A stretch of DNA of 64,000 nt, from contig NZ_BMRX01000013.1 of assembly GCF_014648855.1 (NCBI RefSeq), forward strand, positions 62,001 through 126,000, given 5' to 3'. Both the position numbers and the translations under genes were made by a program. Under the pieces are notes generated by a model. The model was not told the DNA's origin. It did no database searches and was given only the letters and a program-made list of their open reading frames with translations. The stretch is from Streptomyces parvulus (lineage in GTDB: Bacteria > Actinomycetota > Actinomycetes > Streptomycetales > Streptomycetaceae). Positions 34,360 to 42,170 of the stretch are shown piece by piece; within the stretch, counting starts at the first letter, position 1; every line of letters begins with the position of its first letter.

Positions 34360-35739
34360 ATGGTCGGCAGACACGCCGCGCGCAGCCGCCGCGCCGCACT
34401 GACCGCGCTCGGCGCGCTCGTCCTGACCGCACTCCCCTCGGCCGCCACCGCCGCGCCGCCGCCCGCCCCGGCCCCCGAGTCCGCCGCGGCCCGGACGTCC
34501 GCGGCGGCGGCCCCGTCGGCGCGGATGCTGCGGGCGATGGAACGCGACCTCGGACTGGCTCCCGGCCTGGCGGCGGACCGCCTGGCCAACGAGACGGAGG
34601 CGGGCACCCGCGCCGGCATGCTGCGCAACACGCTGGGCGACCGCTTCGCCGGGGCCTGGGTGAGCGGCGCGACCTCCGCCGAGCTGACCGTCGCCACCAC
34701 GGACGCGGCCGACACCGCCGCCATCGAGGCCGGGGGCGCCGAGGCGGCCGTGGTCGAGCACGGCCTGGCCGAACTGCGCTCGGTCAAGGAGAAGCTGGAC
34801 GCCGCCGCCGTCCGGGTGCGCACCGAGCAGACGCCGGTCTGGTACGTCGACGTGAGGACCAACCGGGTCGTCGTCCAGGCCACCAGCCGGTCCGCGGCGG
34901 ACGCGTTCGTGGAGAGGGCGGGGCTGGCCGGCCAGGACGTGGGCGTCCGCGTCTCCCCGAACCGGCCGCGGCTGCTGGCCGACCTGGTCGGCGGCGACGC
35001 CTACTACATCAACGACCAGGCCCGCTGCTCCATCGGCTTCTCCGTCACCAAGGACGACCAGCAGGGCTTCGCCACCGCCGGGCACTGCGGCGACCCGGGC
35101 GCCACCACCACCGGGTACAACGAGGCCGCCCAGGGCACCTTCCAGGCCTCGACCTTCCCCGGCAAGGACATGGCCTGGGTGGGCGTCAACTCGGACTGGA
35201 CCGCGACGCCGGACGTCAAGGGCGAGGGCGGCGAGAAGGTGCAGATCGCGGGCTCGGTGGAGGCACTCGTGGGCGCCTCGGTGTGCCGTTCGGGCTCGAC
35301 CACGGGCTGGCACTGCGGCACCGTCCGGCAGCACGACTCGACGGTCACCTACCCCGAGGGCACGGTGAACGGGCTGACCGAGACGACGGTGTGCGCGGAA
35401 CCCGGCGACTCCGGCGGCCCCTTCGTCTCCGGCACCCAGGGCCAGGGCACCACGTCGGGCGGCTCGGGCGACTGCACCAACGGCGGGACCACGTTCTACC
35501 AGCCGATCAACCCGCTGCTCAGCGACTTCGGCCTCACTCTGAAGACCTCCTCGGCCGCGGCCGGGACGCCCGCGCCGCCGCAGGACAACGCGGCGGCCGA
35601 CGCGTGGGCCGCGGGCCGGGTCTACCAGGCGGGCGCCACCGTGTCGTACGCGGGCGAGCGCTACCGGTGCCTGCAGAACCACCAGGCGCAGGGGGTGGGC
35701 TCACCGGCGAGCACGCCGGCCCTGTGGCAGCGGGTCTGA
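34360..35739 (+). CDS. Streptogrisin-like secreted serine protease with chitin-binding tail
   Basis: This 459-residue preproprotein starts at an ATG with GAAGGAGG eight bases ahead; upstream in-frame starts lack one. A signal peptide (RRAALTALGALVLTALPSA) ends near residue 33. A pro-domain of the alpha-lytic type spans about 65-205. The S1E protease domain has His in TAGHCG near 249, Asp in DMAWVG near 278 and Ser in PGDSGGP near 357. A linker and a CBM5/12 chitin-binding domain (WAAGRVYQAG, YRCLQNH, ALWQRV) close the protein. This is the streptogrisin C arrangement. Confidence 0.93.
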   Translation: MVGRHAARSRRAALTALGALVLTALPSAATAAPPPAPAPESAAARTSAAAAPSARMLRAMERDLGLAPGLAADRLANETEAGTRAGMLRNTLGDRFAGAWVSGATSAELTVATTDAADTAAIEAGGAEAAVVEHGLAELRSVKEKLDAAAVRVRTEQTPVWYVDVRTNRVVVQATSRSAADAFVERAGLAGQDVGVRVSPNRPRLLADLVGGDAYYINDQARCSIGFSVTKDDQQGFATAGHCGDPGATTTGYNEAAQGTFQASTFPGKDMAWVGVNSDWTATPDVKGEGGEKVQIAGSVEALVGASVCRSGSTTGWHCGTVRQHDSTVTYPEGTVNGLTETTVCAEPGDSGGPFVSGTQGQGTTSGGSGDCTNGGTTFYQPINPLLSDFGLTLKTSSAAAGTPAPPQDNAAADAWAAGRVYQAGATVSYAGERYRCLQNHQAQGVGSPASTPALWQRV

Positions 35740-35745
35740 CGGACC

Positions 35746-35805
35746 GGCCGCCGCCGTGCGGCGGCCGACGGGCGCGGGGCCGCCGCTCGACGCGGCCCCG
35801 CGCCC
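35746..35805. terminator. Two tandem perfect hairpins between convergent genes
   Basis: The first hairpin is GGCCGCCGC (35746-35754), loop CGT, GCGGCGGCC (35758-35766). The second has 14-bp arms at 35770-35783 and 35792-35805 around an eight-base loop. They lie between the stop codons of the protease and serine-hydrolase genes and probably serve as a bidirectional terminator. Confidence 0.7.
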
Positions 35806-35856
35806 ATCGGCGCGTCCGCGCCCGACTCCGCCGCGCGGAACCGCTCCGACGGCTCG

Positions 35857-36957
35857 CTACGTCTGCGCGAGGATCGCGTACGCGCCGGCGATGAAGGGGT
35901 CCGAGGCGCGGAAGCGCCGGCCGCACACCGCGGCCAGGGCCGTGCCGGTGTCGGGGCGGAACCCCAGGAACGCCTGCTGGCCCAGGGTCGCCCCGCTGTG
36001 GAAGTACATCGGTCCGCCGTCCGTCGGGTGGCGGAACCAGGCCACCGTGTGCACGTGCCGGTGCCCGAGGCCCCGGCGGAGCACCGGCACCCGCACGGCG
36101 CCCAGGGCTCCCGCGGCCGGTGAGGCGGCCGGGTCGAGGTGGGCCTCCAGGAAGGTGAGCAGGTCGTGCGGGGTGGACCGGACGGCGCCTGCCGCCTGGA
36201 AGGCGCCGGCGTCGAAGGGCGGAACGGGGGTGCGGCCGTCCTTGCGGTGCCCGACGGCGTCCGTGCCGGGGCCCTCGGCGCGCAGGGCGGTGTCCGCGAG
36301 GCCCAGCGGGTCCAGGACCTGACGGGTCAGCAGGTGCTCCCAGGAGGTCCCGAGGACGGTTGCGACGGCGTGCCCGAGCACGGAGACGCCGTAGTTGGAG
36401 TAGCGCCAGCGAGTGCCGGGGCGGTGCCGGGGCCGGTGGCTCAGGAAGGTGTCCGTCAGCCGTTCGGCCGGGTAGCGCGCGTAGGGGTTGGTGCTCCAGG
36501 CGGGCAGTCCGGTGCGCAGGAAGCCGGGCGGGAGGGCGGGCAGTCCCGCGGTGTGGGTGATCAGGTGGGCCAGCGTCACGGGGTGCGGTCCTGCCGGGCG
36601 TCCGGGGTCCAGGCAGGTGACGGCCGCCTCGCCGCCGATGAGCGCGCCGCGCCGCACGAGCCGGGTCAGCAGCAGCCCGGTGAAGGTCTTCGAGGCCGAC
36701 CCGATCTCGTAGCGCAGGTCCTCGCGGGGGACGTCGGAGGGCGGGGCGGTGCCGCCGCCGACCAGGGTGCGCCGGCCGTGCCGGGACACGGCGAAGACGA
36801 CGTCCGGTGCGTCGCAGGCGGCGACGGCCTCGGCCAGCCGTTCCCGCAGGGCGGCGTCGTCCGCCGGTGCGTCCGGGGCCCGCGGGGCGCGCGGGCCCGG
36901 CGCGGTGTCCGCGGCGGCGTCGGGGTCGCCCGGCCAGGGCGTGGGACGGCCCGTCAC
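35857..36957 (-). CDS. Beta-lactamase-fold serine hydrolase, last gene of the peptide cassette
   Basis: This is a 366-residue protein without a visible signal peptide. Class C beta-lactamase/DD-peptidase motifs are SASKTFTG (nucleophile Ser, Lys) near 92, YSNYG near 187 and HSGATLG near 315. A Pro/Ala-rich head of about 35 residues precedes the domain. The GTG at 36957 overlaps the stop of the DUF6895-like gene (GTGA). Enzymes of this fold can be peptidases, esterases or peptide cyclases. Its coupling to a short-peptide gene suggests action on a peptide product, which is inference. Confidence 0.85.
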   Translation of the reverse strand: MTGRPTPWPGDPDAAADTAPGPRAPRAPDAPADDAALRERLAEAVAACDAPDVVFAVSRHGRRTLVGGGTAPPSDVPREDLRYEIGSASKTFTGLLLTRLVRRGALIGGEAAVTCLDPGRPAGPHPVTLAHLITHTAGLPALPPGFLRTGLPAWSTNPYARYPAERLTDTFLSHRPRHRPGTRWRYSNYGVSVLGHAVATVLGTSWEHLLTRQVLDPLGLADTALRAEGPGTDAVGHRKDGRTPVPPFDAGAFQAAGAVRSTPHDLLTFLEAHLDPAASPAAGALGAVRVPVLRRGLGHRHVHTVAWFRHPTDGGPMYFHSGATLGQQAFLGFRPDTGTALAAVCGRRFRASDPFIAGAYAILAQT

Positions 36958-37874
36958 GAGGCGCTGTGCGCCAGCTCGCTGAGCGCGCGGGACGTGGCGA
37001 GCAGGGAGGCGAAGGCGGCGACCAGGGTCGGGTGGTAGACCAGGTCGAACAGCGTGTCGGGGTCGCCCTCGGGCATGGTGCGCAGCGCGGGCATGGCGCC
37101 GTCGGGCTGCTGGGCTGCGGCGAAGCCCCGCCAGGCGGCCTCGTCGAGGGTGGGCCGGGGCAGGCAGGCGTCGACGACGAGGAGTTCGCCGAGCAGGTCC
37201 CAGCGCTGGAGGTCCAGCCAGTCGTCGATCCACACCGGCAGCCAGGTGGCGAGGTAGCCCGCGACGTCGGGGGGCAGTCCGCCGGGGTTCTCGCCCCAGT
37301 CGGTCAGGTGGAAGACGGTGTGCGTGATGTCGTAGGCGGTGTGGCCCTCGACGGTCCAGGGTTCGGGGGTGCCGGCCAGCCAGGTGGCGGCGACCAGGTC
37401 GGCCTCGGGGGGCCGGGGGGCGAGGCCGAAGCGCCGCTGGAAGGCGGAGAGCCCGAGGCGCCGGGTCGGCGTCACCGGGAACCGGCTCCAGCTGTCCAGC
37501 CGGTGGTTGAGGACCGTGGCCCGCTCCACCTCGGGCTGGCTGTAGCCCAGCTCCTTGAAGGGCAGGTACACCTCGAAGGGGATGGTGGAGAAGGGCTCGA
37601 CGCGCTGGCCGCGCACCAGCATCCGGCCGCCGTCCAGCGTCTCGCGCCAGGTGTGGTCGAGCAGTTGGCGGGCGAGCTGGGCCTGCCGGGAGCCGGCGAC
37701 GCCCTCCCGGAAGAGCACCTTGCAGATCACGGCGAGTTCGCCGATCGGCTTGAAGCGCTCCAGGAAGCCGGTCTCGGGGTCCACGTCCTGTTCGAGGCGG
37801 AAGCCGTCGCGGTGGGCCCACAGCCACTCCAGCGCGCCCGCGCCGACGCCGTGGATCAGGCGGGTGTCCGTCAT
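36954..37874 (-). CDS. DUF6895-like protein, first paralogue
   Basis: This 306-residue soluble, mainly helical protein has no membrane segments. It shares with its upstream neighbour conserved ALEWLWAHRD near 14, KPIGELAVIC near 43, PTRRLG near 138, a GTPEPWTVEGH segment near 165 and an HTVFHLTDWG block (HxxxH) near 183, plus VYHPTL near the C-terminus. I recognise the family as DUF6895-like. The function is unknown. ATGA and GTGA overlaps on both sides show tight coupling. Confidence 0.8.
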   Translation of the reverse strand: MTDTRLIHGVGAGALEWLWAHRDGFRLEQDVDPETGFLERFKPIGELAVICKVLFREGVAGSRQAQLARQLLDHTWRETLDGGRMLVRGQRVEPFSTIPFEVYLPFKELGYSQPEVERATVLNHRLDSWSRFPVTPTRRLGLSAFQRRFGLAPRPPEADLVAATWLAGTPEPWTVEGHTAYDITHTVFHLTDWGENPGGLPPDVAGYLATWLPVWIDDWLDLQRWDLLGELLVVDACLPRPTLDEAAWRGFAAAQQPDGAMPALRTMPEGDPDTLFDLVYHPTLVAAFASLLATSRALSELAHSAS

Positions 37875-38815
37875 CCCGGCACTCCTTGTCCGGCGTGGTC
37901 CGCGTCCCGCAGCCGTGCGGTGGTGAGGGCGGCCGCGAACACGCCCATCAGGGTGGAGTGGTAACAGTCGGTGAAGTCATAGGGGTCGATCACCGGGTGC
38001 TCTCCCGCGGCGTCCTGCACGACACCCTCCTCGGGGATGGCGCCGGACGGGTCCTGGGCGGCGGCGAGGCGCAGCCAGGCCTCGTCCAGGGCATCCGGGC
38101 CGGGCGGGCGCGGCAGGCTGGCGGCGACGGCCAGCAGCTCGCAGCCGAGGTCCCACATCCGGGCCTCCAGGCACGTGTCGAGCCAGGGCGGCAGCCAGTG
38201 CAGCAGGTAGTCCGCGAGGCCGGGCGGCACGCCCTCGGGGCGGCCTCCCCAGTCGGTGACGTGGAACACGACGTGGGTGAGCGCGTAACCGGCCGCGCGT
38301 TCGAAGGTCCAGGGCTCCGGCAGTCCGCCCAGCCAGGTGCGGTCCAGTGCCTGCGGGACTGTCCCGTGCGGAGGGATGCCGCTGTGCCGCTCGGCCTCCA
38401 GGACACCGAGCCGCCGGGTGGGGTACTGCTCGGTGAGCCGCCAGCCGCGGGTCCGGGCCACCACCGCGGCGGAAGCCTCGTAGCCCGGGTGCCGGAAACC
38501 GGCGGAGGTGAAGGCGGCGTAGACCTCCAACGGGTAGGTGGCGAACGGCTCCAGCGACTGCATCAGCGGGAACAGCTCGCCCTCCCGGGTCTGCCGCCAG
38601 GCGAAGTCCAGCAGGTCCGACACCCGCGCGCGCACCGGGTCGGACGGCGGGGTGCACAGCGACACCGAGGCGCAGACCCGGGTCAGCTCGCCCAGCGGCT
38701 TCCAGGTCCGGTTGACCTGGCCGTCGGCGGCCAGCGCGTCCTCGCCGAGGGCGAAGCGGTCGCGGTGGGCCCACACCCAGTCGAGGGCCGCCTCCTCGAC
38801 GGCCCGCACGTTCAC
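37871..38815 (-). CDS. DUF6895-like protein, second paralogue
   Basis: This 314-residue protein starts at the GTG at 38815, overlapping the preceding stop. It is a clear paralogue of the next gene: ALDWVWAHRD, KPLGELTRVC, PTRRLG, LPEPWTFERA, HVVFHVTDWG and CYHSTL align in order. It probably arose by tandem duplication, and the two may form a heteromer. The repeated HxxxH and the isolated late His could bind metal, but this is inferred from spacing only. Confidence 0.8.
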   Translation of the reverse strand: MNVRAVEEAALDWVWAHRDRFALGEDALAADGQVNRTWKPLGELTRVCASVSLCTPPSDPVRARVSDLLDFAWRQTREGELFPLMQSLEPFATYPLEVYAAFTSAGFRHPGYEASAAVVARTRGWRLTEQYPTRRLGVLEAERHSGIPPHGTVPQALDRTWLGGLPEPWTFERAAGYALTHVVFHVTDWGGRPEGVPPGLADYLLHWLPPWLDTCLEARMWDLGCELLAVAASLPRPPGPDALDEAWLRLAAAQDPSGAIPEEGVVQDAAGEHPVIDPYDFTDCYHSTLMGVFAAALTTARLRDADHAGQGVPG

Positions 38816-39519
38816 AGGAGTACCGCGGCGGGCATCAGCCGCGCCGCCTCCAGCTGGAGCGCCACCCGCGGGTCGGAGCCGCCCATGAGGCGGACGAAGT
38901 CGAGGCCCGCTTCGAGGCCGAGGGTCTCCGGCACCCCGTCCAGGAGGGTGAGCCAGCGTCCGGCCCCGGCCGCCTGCTGCCAGTCCCGGCGGCGCACCGC
39001 GCGCACGAAGCCGCGGGCGACGTCCACCGGGCGGCGCCGTGCCACGCGGGTCACCGCGCACTCCTCGCCGGGCAGCGCGAGCGGCGCCAGCACGGCGAGC
39101 TGATGGGTCAGCACCTGCCAGCCGGCCCGGTCGAGCCAGTCGGCGCCGGGTTCCGCACCGGGTTCGCCGGCGGGCGGACCGGCCAGGGGCTGGTCCAGCC
39201 GGCGCAGCGCGCGGGCCATGGCCCAGTGGCTCCATACGACGGCGGGGGCCGCGTCGGGACGCGGCGGATGGGCCGTCACGGCGTCCTTGAACACCGCGAG
39301 TTGCCCGGGGTCGGGCGGAACGCGCAGCAGGACGGCGGGCAGCAGCGTGTCGGCGCCCAGAACGCGTACCGCCGCACGCGCGACGCCCTCGCCGGCGCCG
39401 CCGGTCGTCAGGGTGCTGCCCGCTCGCACGTGGTCTCCGCTCCGAAGAGCGGAGACCACGTCGGAAGCGAGGTCCAGCACCGTGCCCTGCAGGAGGGCCG
39501 ATGTGCTCGACTGCTCCAT
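38812..39519 (-). CDS. Unrecognised 235-residue protein of the peptide cassette
   Basis: I do not recognise the family. The protein is alanine/leucine-rich, predicted helical and soluble, without Cys clusters or nucleotide-binding motifs. Conserved-looking aromatic patches are VVWSHWAMA near 95 and RDWQQAAGAGRWLTLLDG near 180. The ATG at 39519 follows GGGAG and lies 21 bases after the short-peptide gene. Its 3' end overlaps the first DUF6895-like gene. The position right behind the peptide suggests a dedicated partner such as a binding or processing protein. Confidence 0.7.
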   Translation of the reverse strand: MEQSSTSALLQGTVLDLASDVVSALRSGDHVRAGSTLTTGGAGEGVARAAVRVLGADTLLPAVLLRVPPDPGQLAVFKDAVTAHPPRPDAAPAVVWSHWAMARALRRLDQPLAGPPAGEPGAEPGADWLDRAGWQVLTHQLAVLAPLALPGEECAVTRVARRRPVDVARGFVRAVRRRDWQQAAGAGRWLTLLDGVPETLGLEAGLDFVRLMGGSDPRVALQLEAARLMPAAVLL

Positions 39520-39540
39520 CTCAGTGCTCCCGTCGGTCCG

Positions 39541-39729
39541 TCAGCCCTTCTTCGGGCGCGGGGTCGGCGGCGAGAGCAGCAGGTTGCCGGCTCCCGACTG
39601 GAGGGCGAGCGCTGCGCACTCACGGCTGTCACGGAAGACTCCGTCGGGCTCGGCGGGGTCGAGTACCGCGTCGATCTCGATGTTCTCGGTGCGGGTGACT
39701 TCCTTGAGCACCTTGTCCTTGGAAGGCAT
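39541..39729 (-). CDS. 62-residue peptide, candidate RiPP-like precursor
   Basis: The reading frame runs from the ATG at 39729 (GGGAG upstream) to a TGA at 39541. It has a charged N-terminal half (MPSKDKVLKEVTRTENIEID, then VLDPAEPDG), a middle with one Cys (RDSRECAALALQSGAG) and a Leu/Ser/Pro tail (NLLLSPPTPRPKKG). It has no signal peptide or membrane segment. It is first in a five-gene operon with tight couplings and has its own A+T-rich promoter region. A precursor peptide is the leading guess; a small regulatory or scaffold protein is the alternative. A longer reading would need a TTG start inside the promoter region. Confidence 0.65.
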   Translation of the reverse strand: MPSKDKVLKEVTRTENIEIDAVLDPAEPDGVFRDSRECAALALQSGAGNLLLSPPTPRPKKG

Positions 39730-39763
39730 TTCACCATCTCCCTCTGGTAGCCAAATGGCCTTC

Positions 39764-39777
39764 ACACCCAAGGGTGT
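39764..39777. promoter_or_regulatory. Perfect palindrome ahead of the short-peptide gene
   Basis: ACACCCAAGGGTGT is a 6-2-6 perfect palindrome 35-48 bases upstream of the peptide start codon. It lies between an A+T-rich patch (about 39785-39848) and the ribosome-binding site, a position suited to an operator or a 5'-leader hairpin. Confidence 0.5.
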
Positions 39778-39848
39778 CCGGTGAGTCCCAAAACATGCCT
39801 CTCTTCTCAAAATTCTCAGAAGATAACTTCTTCAACAAACCAGACATA

Positions 39849-39890
39849 GCAGGCGCCACACGGGTCTACGCCCGTCGCAGGCGCCACACG
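39849..39890. repeat. 14-bp direct repeat around the 3' end of the methyltransferase gene
   Basis: GCAGGCGCCACACG occurs at 39849-39862 and again at 39877-39890, separated by 14 bases that include ACGGG/CCCGT arms. The second copy encodes the last codons of the methyltransferase. The first lies beyond its stop at the edge of the A+T-rich patch. Confidence 0.6.
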
Positions 39891-40501
39891 TGGTCCTCGC
39901 GAAAGCCCTCGGTTCCCTCCGGCGACACGCTCGGCCGCCGGACGGTCTCCGCGGTGACGACGCTCCACTCGCCGTCCGGCAGGGCCAGTTCGGCCAGGAG
40001 TCCGTCCAGGGTCGGGAAGACGGCGTCGAAGGGCGGCTCGGTCTGCCAGGAGGGCCAGCCCGCGTGCATCACGAGCAGCAGGGTGCCGCCGTCCGCCACC
40101 GCGCGGGCCGCCGCGCTCAGCACCGCCCGCTGGTCGAAGGCGACCGGCGACTGGAGGTACTGCGCGTTCACGAGGTCGAAGGAGCCCGCGGGGAAGGAGG
40201 GGCCCAGTTCGTGGCGCTCCCAGGCGGTGCGCTCGCCCACGCCGGCCTCGGCGGCGTGGGCGGCGGCGCGTTCGAGGGCGGTGCCGGAGATGTCCGCGCC
40301 GGTGACGCGCCAGCCGCGGGAGGCCAGCCATACGGCGTCCGCCCCCTCGCCGCAGCCGAGGTCCAGCGCGGTGCCGGGGGTGAGGGCGCTCGCCTCGCGC
40401 ACCAGCAGGTCGTTGGGGCGGCCGCTCCACACGCGGTCGGTGTCGCGGTAGCGGGCCTCCCAGAACTCCGCGGCGGGAGCGGGAAGGGGCAGGTCGGTCA
40501 T
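39866..40501 (-). CDS. Class I SAM-dependent methyltransferase (TehB/thiopurine-like)
   Basis: This is a 211-residue protein. FWEARYRDTDRVWSGRPN near 13 and LDLGCGEGADAVWLASRGW near 46-64 (motif I), then TGADIS, are typical of small TehB-like methyltransferases that act on xenobiotics, metalloids or thiols. The ATG at 40501 follows GGAGG. It is upstream of the peptide cassette on the same strand, but a 136-base spacer with a promoter-like patch separates them, so membership in the cassette is doubtful. Confidence 0.87.
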   Translation of the reverse strand: MTDLPLPAPAAEFWEARYRDTDRVWSGRPNDLLVREASALTPGTALDLGCGEGADAVWLASRGWRVTGADISGTALERAAAHAAEAGVGERTAWERHELGPSFPAGSFDLVNAQYLQSPVAFDQRAVLSAAARAVADGGTLLLVMHAGWPSWQTEPPFDAVFPTLDGLLAELALPDGEWSVVTAETVRRPSVSPEGTEGFREDHVWRLRRA

Positions 40502-40631
40502 GGTGCCTCCTGGGCGGTCGGACGCGGCTGCGGGGCGGGGCGCGACGCGCGCGCCCCGTACGCAGGCTGCACCGGCCGCCGGGGCGGCACCAAAGGTGTT
40601 TGCCGGACCAGCAAGTCCCGGCCCCGGCGTG

Positions 40632-41633
40632 TCAGCGGGTGAACGCCCCCGCCTCGGCGTCCGCCTGGTCGGTGCGCACCCACACCGTCCGGCGCGGGAA
40701 GGGGATCTCGACGCCCGCGTCGTCCAGCGCGTCCTTGACCCGGCGGCGCAGTTCGCGGGTGACGCCCCACTGCTGGAGCGGCACGGTCTTGACCGCGAGG
40801 CGCACCAGCACCCCGTCGGCGTCCAGGGACTGCACGCCCCACACCGCGGGCTCCTCCAGCAGGACGTCGGCGAACTCCGGTTCCTCGCGCAGCGCGCGGC
40901 CGGTGTCCTCCAGCACGCGGTAGACCGTGTCGAGGTCCGCGTCGTGCGCGACGGCGACGTCCAGGACGGCGCGCGCCCACTCCTGGCTGTCGTTGCGCAC
41001 GCGCAGGATCTCGCCGTTGCGGATGTGCCACAGACCGCCGTTGAGATCGCGCACGTGCGTGAGGCGCAGGCCGACGTGCTCCACCTCGCCGATGGCCTCG
41101 CCCAGGTCGACGGAGTCTCCGACGCCGTACTGGTCCTCGACCATGATGAGCAGGCCGGACAGGTAGTCGGCGACCAGGCTCTGCGCGCCGAAGCCGATCG
41201 CGAGTCCGACCACTCCGGCGCTGGCGAGCAGCGGGCCGAGCGCGATGCCGACCTGGTCGAGCACCATCGCGACGCCGACCATGAACAGCACGATGGTCAC
41301 GGCGCTGCTGAGCACGGAGCCGATGGTGCGGGCCCGCTGCTCGCGGCGCTGGCGGGCCCGGGAGCGGTCGCGGTGCAGGACGGCGGCACCCCGGGTGGAC
41401 CTGCGGGGCCGGCGCGGCTCGGCCTCGCCGCCCGAGGGTTCCAGTACGCCCTTGACGACCCGGGTGATGGCCCGCTTGGCCAGCGCGCGCAGCACCAGGA
41501 GGATCACGACGATGAGCGCGATGCGCAGGGGGATCCCGATCAGTGCCTCGGTGTGGTCGCCGAACCAGTCCGACCACGAGGCCGCCAACTGCGGGTTCGT
41601 GACCTGGCCGGTGGGCGGGAGGGTGTGCGACAT
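40632..41633 (-). CDS. MscS-family mechanosensitive ion channel
   Basis: This 333-residue membrane protein has a first helix near 30-50 and a charged loop (RHRDRSRARQRREQRART region). Two further helices follow at about 100-150, including the pore helix VVGLAIGFGAQSLVADYLSG. The MscS beta domain follows (VEDQYGVGDSVDLGEAIGEVEHVGLR), then an alpha/beta vestibule. It opens on membrane tension to release solutes at osmotic downshift. The gene appears monocistronic. Confidence 0.9.
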   Translation of the reverse strand: MSHTLPPTGQVTNPQLAASWSDWFGDHTEALIGIPLRIALIVVILLVLRALAKRAITRVVKGVLEPSGGEAEPRRPRRSTRGAAVLHRDRSRARQRREQRARTIGSVLSSAVTIVLFMVGVAMVLDQVGIALGPLLASAGVVGLAIGFGAQSLVADYLSGLLIMVEDQYGVGDSVDLGEAIGEVEHVGLRLTHVRDLNGGLWHIRNGEILRVRNDSQEWARAVLDVAVAHDADLDTVYRVLEDTGRALREEPEFADVLLEEPAVWGVQSLDADGVLVRLAVKTVPLQQWGVTRELRRRVKDALDDAGVEIPFPRRTVWVRTDQADAEAGAFTR

Positions 41634-41855
41634 CAGCTCGACTGCTCCGTTTCCTCGGGGGTGAGTGGCTGCCGTCGGGGCCGCCTACCCAGCGGTGCCG
41701 CGAACATGACGCCCTGCGAGCCGCGCCACACACGCCCCATTCCCGCGCTTGCCCGGTATGTCCGACAGTTGCGTCATCTTCACCGGGTACCGGCCCATCA
41801 CCGGACCGTGGCGGGGCACCCGCAGGGAGTCGTCCACAGCGGAGGGACCCGCGCC

Positions 41856-42077
41856 GTGGTTTACGTTGCCGTCCTGCTGCTGCCCGGTGTCGGGCTGCTG
41901 CTGTTCACCATGACCTACCTGGAGGACCGGCTGTTCGCCGAGCCGGTCGCGGCCCGGCACGCCCGGCGCCGCCACCTGAGACTCCTCCCCGGCGGCCGGC
42001 GCGCGGACTCCGCGCCCCGCCGCGCCGATCCGGCCTCCGCCGCGCCGCGCCCCGCGGAACAGGACGCCGCCGCCTGA
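41856..42077 (+). CDS. Small membrane protein with basic tail
   Basis: This 73-residue protein starts at the GTG at 41856 with GGAGG ten bases ahead. One N-terminal helix (VVYVAVLLLPGVGLLLF) is followed by a polar, Arg/Ala/Pro-rich cytoplasmic tail. This shape is common among short conserved Streptomyces membrane proteins of unknown role. The 222-base region before it, back to the MscS gene, shows no other gene. Confidence 0.6.
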   Translation: MVYVAVLLLPGVGLLLFTMTYLEDRLFAEPVAARHARRRHLRLLPGGRRADSAPRRADPASAAPRPAEQDAAA

Positions 42078-42170
42078 TCCCCATGCCCGCACCCCGACGC
42101 GCGGCGCCGAGACTCCCCGGGTGATGCTGTGTCCGACGCGTACGGACACCGCTGGGAACGAGGGCATCGG

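Noticed and set aside
35857..39729. Reading the peptide cassette as a lasso, lanthipeptide or thiopeptide cluster
   Set aside because: None of the required enzymes (asparagine-synthetase-like cyclase, lanthionine synthetase, YcaO, transglutaminase-like protease) is present, and the peptide lacks their core patterns.
39730..39810. N-terminal extension of the 62-residue peptide to 89 residues
   Set aside because: It needs a TTG start inside the A+T-rich promoter patch, and the extra residues would cover the palindrome.
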